Of a stretch of DNA of 64,000 nt, positions 59,861 through 64,000 are shown one piece after another (position 1 is the stretch's first letter; the number at the start of each line of letters is the position of its first letter). Source of the stretch: Bradyrhizobium lablabi (GTDB taxonomy: Bacteria > Pseudomonadota > Alphaproteobacteria > Rhizobiales > Xanthobacteraceae); assembly GCF_018129385.1 (NCBI RefSeq), contig NZ_JAFCLN010000004.1, positions 372,001 to 436,000 of the forward strand, in the 5' to 3' direction. Under the pieces are notes generated by a model. That model did no database searches and was not told the DNA's origin. It saw only the letters and a list, made by a program, of their open reading frames with translations. Made by a program: the position numbers and the translations under genes.

Positions 59861-62800
59861 TCAATGAAAATCCCGCGACGGCGGCAGGATGCGGACATTG
59901 CGCGGGTGGCGGATTTTTTGCGCGGGCATATCGGGATGATCGCGGAGGTCGTCGTTGAGCGGCTCGACCAGCGCGGTGGCGACCGGCAAAACATGCTTGC
60001 GGGCAAGCGCGTCATCGGCGAGCCCGATCAGGTCGCGCGAGCGGTCGGTGAGCCGTTGCGCGACCAGATGCGTGACTTCCTCCGGGCTGCTCTGGATATA
60101 GCCCTCGACCAGGATGAGGCGCGCGCCCATCACCTCCTTGCGATACTTCTCCATCACCTTCGGCCACACCACGATATTGGCGATGCCGGTCTCGTCCTCC
60201 AGCGTCATGAACACGACGCCCTTGGCGCTGCCCGGGCGCTGGCGCACCAGCACCACGCCGGCGCAGCGCACCGAGCGCTTGTCATTCCCATGATTGACGT
60301 CCTTGCAGGCAACGATGCGCTCGCGCGTAAATTTTTCGCGCAAAAATTCCATCGGGTGTCCCTTGAGCGACAGGCGGATGGTTTGGTAATCCGCGACGAC
60401 CTGCTCGGGCAGCGGCATCTGCGGCAGCGGCTTTGCGTTCTCGTCGGGCTGCTCGCGCGCAGTCGCCGCCTCGAACAACGGCAGCGGCACGTCATCGGGC
60501 AGCCGCCGCACCGCCCATAATGCCGCGCGGCGGTCGAGTCCGATGGAGCGGAACGCATCCGCATCCGCCAGCAGGATCAGCGCACGCTTTGGCAGACCGG
60601 TGTCGCGGGCAAAATCCTCCAGCGAGGTGAAGGGCCGGCGGTTGCGGGCGGTGACGATGCGGTCGGCCCAGTCGAGCGCCCTCTCTCCATCGTCATTCCG
60701 GGGCGCGCCACTTGGCGCGAGCCCGGAATCCATAACCACCATCGGGAGTATGGATTCCGGGTTCTCGCTTCGCGAGCCCCGGAATGACGGTTGTAGTTGC
60801 TTCAGCCGCTCCTCATCCTCGTCGAGCCAGTGAAATCCGTCGATCTGGCGGAAGCCGAGCCGCACCGCGCAATATTTGGTGCCGCTCTCCTCCAGCGTAT
60901 TCTGCGCAAAGCTGAAGGACACGTCGACCTCTCGCACCTCGACACCGTTCTTGCGGGCATCGCCCACAATCTGCGCCGGCGCATAAAAGCCCATCGGCTG
61001 CGAGTTCAACAAACCGCAGCAGAAGGCGTCAGGGTGATAGTGTTTCAGCCATGACGAGACATAAACGAGTTGCGCAAAGCTCGCGGCATGGCTTTCCGGG
61101 AAACCATAGGAGCCAAACCCTTTTATTTGCTCAAAACAGTTCTTGGCGAATTGCGGATCGTACCCCCGCCTGATCATGTTTCCGATCAGCTTCTCCTCGA
61201 AATTACCGATTGTTCCGACGTTACGAAACGTCGCCATCGCGCGGCGCAATCCGTTCGCTTCCTCCGAAGTGAACCCGGCAGCCTCGATCGCGATCCGCAT
61301 CGCCTGTTCCTGGAACAGCGGCACGCCAAGCGTCTTGTGCAGCACCTTGTAGAGTTCGTCCGGCGGCCCGTGTTCGGGTGACGGCGATGGATAGTTTTCC
61401 TTCTCGATGCCATTCCGCCGCCTGAGATATGGGTGCACCATGTCGCCCTGGATCGGCCCGGGCCGCACGATCGCGACTTCGATGACGAGGTCGTAAAATG
61501 TCTTCGGCTTCAGGCGCGGCAGCATGTTCATCTGTGCGCGGCTCTCGACCTGGAACACGCCGAGCGATTCGCCGCGCTGAAGCATCTTGAAAACATCGTC
61601 ATCATCGATGGCCTTGATGTCCGACAGCACGTAGCGCTCGCCCTTGTGCTCCGCGATCAAATCGAAACACTTGCGGATGCAGGTCAGCATGCCCAGCGCC
61701 AGTACGTCGACCTTCATCATGCTCAGCGCGTCGACATCATCCTTGTCCCATTCGATAAAAGTGCGGTCGTCCATCGCGGCGTTGCCGATCGGCACATAGG
61801 TGTCGAGCCGGTCTTGCGTGAGCACATAGCCGCCGACATGCTGCGACAGATGGCGGGGGAATTCGATCAGTTCGGTCGCCAGCGCAACCGCAAGCTCGAC
61901 CATCGAATTTTGCGGATCGAGCCCGGCCTGCCTGACCTGCATCTCGTTGAGGCCCTTGCCCCAGCTTCCCCATACGGTATCGGCAAGCGCCGCGGTGACG
62001 TCCTCGGTCAGGCCAAGCGCCTTGCCAACGTCGCGGATCGCGCTGCGCGGGCGATAGTGAATGACGGTGGCGATGATCGCGGCGCGGTGGCGACCATAGC
62101 GGCGGTAGACATATTGCATCACCTCCTCGCGCCGCGAATGCTCGAAATCGACGTCGATGTCCGGCGGCTCCAGCCGCTCCTTTGAGATGAAGCGCTCGAA
62201 CAACAGATCGACCTTGGTCGGATCGACCGAGGTGATGCCGAGCACATAGCAGACGGCCGAATTCGCTGCCGATCCCCTGCCCTGGCAAAGGATGTTCTGG
62301 CTGCGCGCGTAATGCACGATGTCGTGGACGGTCAGGAAATAATGCGCGTATTTCAGCTCTGATATCAGCGCGAGCTCCTTCTTCAGAGTAGCGCGCAGCG
62401 TGTCGTCGATGACGCCCCCGAAATATGTGTCGACGCCGGCCCAGGTCAGGTCTTCCAGATGCTGCTGCGCCGTCTTGCCGGGCGGCACCGGCTCGTCCGG
62501 ATACTGGTATTTCAGTTGATCCATCGAAAAACTGATGCGGCCGGCAAACCGCATGGTTTCCGCGATCGCCTCCGGATAGTCGCGGAACAGCCGCGCCATT
62601 TCCTGAGCGGGTTTCAGATGGCGCTCGGCATTGGCCTCCAGCCGCTTGCCGATGGCCTCGATCGTGGTCTTCTCGCGGATGCAGGTCAGCACGTCCTGTA
62701 ACGGGCGGCGCGCCGGATGGTGGTAAAGTACTTCGTTGGTCGCCAGCAGCGGCACCTTTGCCGAGAGCGCAAGGCGATGCAGCCGTGCCAGACGCCGCTT

Positions 62801-63322
62801 GTCATCGCCGCGGTAAAGAAAACTCGCCGCGAGCCAGACGCCATCGGCGCGGCTGCTGTCGCGCAACCGCGCCAGAACCTTTGCCGCATCCGATGTCTCG
62901 AAGCGATGCGGCAGCGTCAGGATGAGTAGCTGGCCTTCGGAAAACTCCAACAGATCATCCAGCTTCAGATGACACTCGCCTTTCTCGATCCGCTCGATAT
63001 CGTCGCCGCGCTTTCCCCTGGTGAGGAGCTGGCACAGTCTCCCGTAGGCCGCGCGGTCTCGCGGAAAGACGAAAACATCAGGCGTGCCGTCGATGAAGAC
63101 GATGCGCGAACCGATCAGCAGCTTTGGCTTGTGCGTGACATCAGGGTTGTCGAGTTCCTTGTAGGCCCGCACCACGCCGGCCAGCGTGTTGTGATCGGCA
63201 ATGCCGATGACGGGAATTTTCAGCTCGCTCGCCTGATGCACATAGGCGCGCGGATCCGATCCGCCGCGCAGGAAGGAAAAATTGGTGGTGATGCCGATCT
63301 CGGCATAGGCAGGCGTATTCAT
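59861..63322 (-). CDS. dnaE2: Error-prone DNA polymerase DnaE2
   Basis: The 1153-residue C-family polymerase has an N-terminal PHP domain (FSFLRGGSDPRAYVHQASEL; IADHNTL), the QGRGSAANSAVCYVLGIT segment (about 347-364) and the catalytic PPDIDVDF at 386-393. A C-terminal OB domain is present. It lacks a tail for the beta clamp and works with ImuA/ImuB in SOS mutagenesis. Residues about 845-877 (SFRGSRSENPES... ...SGAPRNDDGE) are encoded by a palindromic repeat inserted in frame and are not part of the family core. The start overlaps the imuB stop as ATGA. Confidence 0.92.
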   Translation of the reverse strand: MNTPAYAEIGITTNFSFLRGGSDPRAYVHQASELKIPVIGIADHNTLAGVVRAYKELDNPDVTHKPKLLIGSRIVFIDGTPDVFVFPRDRAAYGRLCQLLTRGKRGDDIERIEKGECHLKLDDLLEFSEGQLLILTLPHRFETSDAAKVLARLRDSSRADGVWLAASFLYRGDDKRRLARLHRLALSAKVPLLATNEVLYHHPARRPLQDVLTCIREKTTIEAIGKRLEANAERHLKPAQEMARLFRDYPEAIAETMRFAGRISFSMDQLKYQYPDEPVPPGKTAQQHLEDLTWAGVDTYFGGVIDDTLRATLKKELALISELKYAHYFLTVHDIVHYARSQNILCQGRGSAANSAVCYVLGITSVDPTKVDLLFERFISKERLEPPDIDVDFEHSRREEVMQYVYRRYGRHRAAIIATVIHYRPRSAIRDVGKALGLTEDVTAALADTVWGSWGKGLNEMQVRQAGLDPQNSMVELAVALATELIEFPRHLSQHVGGYVLTQDRLDTYVPIGNAAMDDRTFIEWDKDDVDALSMMKVDVLALGMLTCIRKCFDLIAEHKGERYVLSDIKAIDDDDVFKMLQRGESLGVFQVESRAQMNMLPRLKPKTFYDLVIEVAIVRPGPIQGDMVHPYLRRRNGIEKENYPSPSPEHGPPDELYKVLHKTLGVPLFQEQAMRIAIEAAGFTSEEANGLRRAMATFRNVGTIGNFEEKLIGNMIRRGYDPQFAKNCFEQIKGFGSYGFPESHAASFAQLVYVSSWLKHYHPDAFCCGLLNSQPMGFYAPAQIVGDARKNGVEVREVDVSFSFAQNTLEESGTKYCAVRLGFRQIDGFHWLDEDEERLKQLQPSFRGSRSENPESILPMVVMDSGLAPSGAPRNDDGERALDWADRIVTARNRRPFTSLEDFARDTGLPKRALILLADADAFRSIGLDRRAALWAVRRLPDDVPLPLFEAATAREQPDENAKPLPQMPLPEQVVADYQTIRLSLKGHPMEFLREKFTRERIVACKDVNHGNDKRSVRCAGVVLVRQRPGSAKGVVFMTLEDETGIANIVVWPKVMEKYRKEVMGARLILVEGYIQSSPEEVTHLVAQRLTDRSRDLIGLADDALARKHVLPVATALVEPLNDDLRDHPDMPAQKIRHPRNVRILPPSRDFH
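60691..60789. repeat. Palindromic repeat inserted in frame inside dnaE2
   Basis: The 99-bp element has long inverted arms starting CGTCATTCCGGGGC at both ends with a nested GGAATCCATA repeat toward the centre. It is 33 codons long, keeps the dnaE2 frame open and adds about 33 residues. Repeats of the CGTCATTCCGGGGC type are frequent intergenic elements in Bradyrhizobium-like genomes in my recollection. Confidence 0.8.
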
Positions 63323-64000
63323 GCGAACAGCCCGTGCACATACCAGTTGGCCGGCAGGGACTCGCCCTTCTCATCAGCAAGTTCGCTGCCGTAAAGTCCG
63401 TCGCGAAAGATCCAGAAGCGGCGGCCCTCTTCATCCTCGATGCGAAAGTAATCCCGCGTCAGCGTCTTGCCGTCCTGCTTCCACCATTCCATCGCGATGC
63501 GTTCGGGGCCCTCGACGCGGGCCACCACATGGGTGGCTCTGCGCCAGGTGAAATGATGCGGTGGTCCGTCGGGGACGGTGGCGAACGGCACCTTGATGGG
63601 CTCCGGTCTTTCGAACAGCCGCAAGGGCCGCAGCGGCGGCTCGCTCTCGGTGCGCTCCGGCCACGCCGCCACGGTTGCTGCGGCCAGCGAATGCTGCGCC
63701 GGCACGGTTGCTGCGGCCAGCGAATGCTGCGCCGGCACGGCGAGCGCCGCGCGTTCGGGGATGTGGGTGTCCTGCGGCAGATGCACGACCACGCGGCGGC
63801 CGCCGATGCGCGCGGCGATGCGGTCGATCAGCGCGGAAAGTTCGTCATTGTCGTGCACATGAGCATCGAGATCGCGCTGCTGTTGCACCACGATTTCGGC
63901 GCGGCTGGCGGATAGCCGCACGAGATCGAAGCCAAAACCGGGATCGAGCGGATCGTTCAGGGCTTCCAGCCGCTCCCGAAACAGGCGGCAGATCATGTCG
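63319..64000 (-). CDS. imuB: DNA polymerase Y-family protein ImuB, N-terminal end outside window
   Basis: The frame is open to the right edge, so only the C-terminal 226 residues are visible. They contain the conserved VRLSASRAEIVVQQQRDLDA, FTWRRATHVVARVEGPERIA and WWKQDGKTLTRDYFRIEDEE segments of ImuB C-termini (DUF6504-like region). ImuB links DnaE2 to the beta clamp. The stop overlaps the dnaE2 start, as in the imuAB-dnaE2 cassette. A 33-bp tandem duplication adds an 11-residue repeat in the middle. Confidence 0.85.
   Translation of the reverse strand, partial: DMICRLFRERLEALNDPLDPGFGFDLVRLSASRAEIVVQQQRDLDAHVHDNDELSALIDRIAARIGGRRVVVHLPQDTHIPERAALAVPAQHSLAAATVPAQHSLAAATVAAWPERTESEPPLRPLRLFERPEPIKVPFATVPDGPPHHFTWRRATHVVARVEGPERIAMEWWKQDGKTLTRDYFRIEDEEGRRFWIFRDGLYGSELADEKGESLPANWYVHGLFA
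63671..63736. repeat. Two-copy 33-bp tandem repeat in imuB
   Basis: Two identical copies (starting ACGGTTGCTGCGGCCAGCGA on the plus strand, 63671-63703 and 63704-63736) encode VPAQHSLAAAT twice in frame. The repeat is in the variable linker before the C-terminal domain, so it is probably tolerated and may vary in copy number between strains. Confidence 0.85.

Noticed and set aside
1..64000. CRISPR arrays, rRNA or tRNA genes
   Set aside because: No regularly spaced direct repeats, and no rRNA or tRNA-like sequences were seen on either strand.

Overview
The window is a GC-rich alphaproteobacterial chromosome segment, most likely Bradyrhizobium or a close relative. The evidence for this is the host genes (an EcfF-type sigma factor with an OsrA/NrsF anti-sigma whose two cysteines fall at 129 and 179, the ImuB-DnaE2 mutasome, BKACE and CaiB-type enzymes) and the dense palindromic intergenic repeats. 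It divides at about 31.1 kb into a prophage (left) and host chromosome (right).

Prophage, 1 to about 31.1 kb (the left end lies outside the window). Late genes run leftward from about 15 kb to 1: small unknown proteins, a probable small terminase, the large terminase, a portal split into two overlapping reading frames, scaffold, SU10-type major capsid protein followed by a terminator, an SU10-type adaptor, a repeat-rich fibre-like protein, a P22 gp10-like stabilisation protein and further tail-region genes. This gene set indicates a short-tailed (podovirus-like) phage. No lysis gene was recognised; one may lie beyond the left edge. From 21.2 to 15.5 kb a leftward early operon encodes a Cro/YdaS-like regulator, small proteins, a GcrA-like regulator, an HTH protein, a RusA resolvase, a GIY-YIG protein, a replication-initiator-like protein and a DUF6456-like candidate late regulator. 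The lysogeny switch lies at 21.2-22.5 kb: an S24-type repressor, a convergent lipoprotein gene, and repeated ATAAC-N4-GTTAT operators placed in both a leftward and a rightward early promoter. From 22.5 to 31.1 kb a rightward early operon carries many small, overlapping genes, a candidate ssDNA-binding protein, a DUF968-like protein, a modular Ea22-like protein, a DNA methylase, a PD-(D/E)XK nuclease, an excisionase-like HTH protein and a tyrosine integrase.

Host chromosome, 31.1 to 64 kb. In order: an S8 protease with a membrane anti-sigma and ECF sigma factor; a diguanylate cyclase with a DUF2336 protein; the ecfF/osrA pair; an exported Pro/Ala-rich protein; an enoyl-CoA hydratase; a frameshifted acetyl-CoA hydrolase/transferase; a TolC-family protein; an alpha/beta hydrolase with three small membrane or exported proteins; an FAD oxidoreductase; a BKACE; an amidohydrolase; an MTHFR-like protein with a methyltransferase-like partner; a CzcA/CzcB-type efflux pair; a CoA transferase; and dnaE2 with the end of imuB.

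The most noteworthy observations are: a 172-bp MITE-like element inserted, with a 6-bp target duplication, into another palindromic repeat at 40.3-40.6 kb; a 99-bp palindrome carried in frame inside dnaE2; the repeated operator array of the prophage switch; and the split portal gene.
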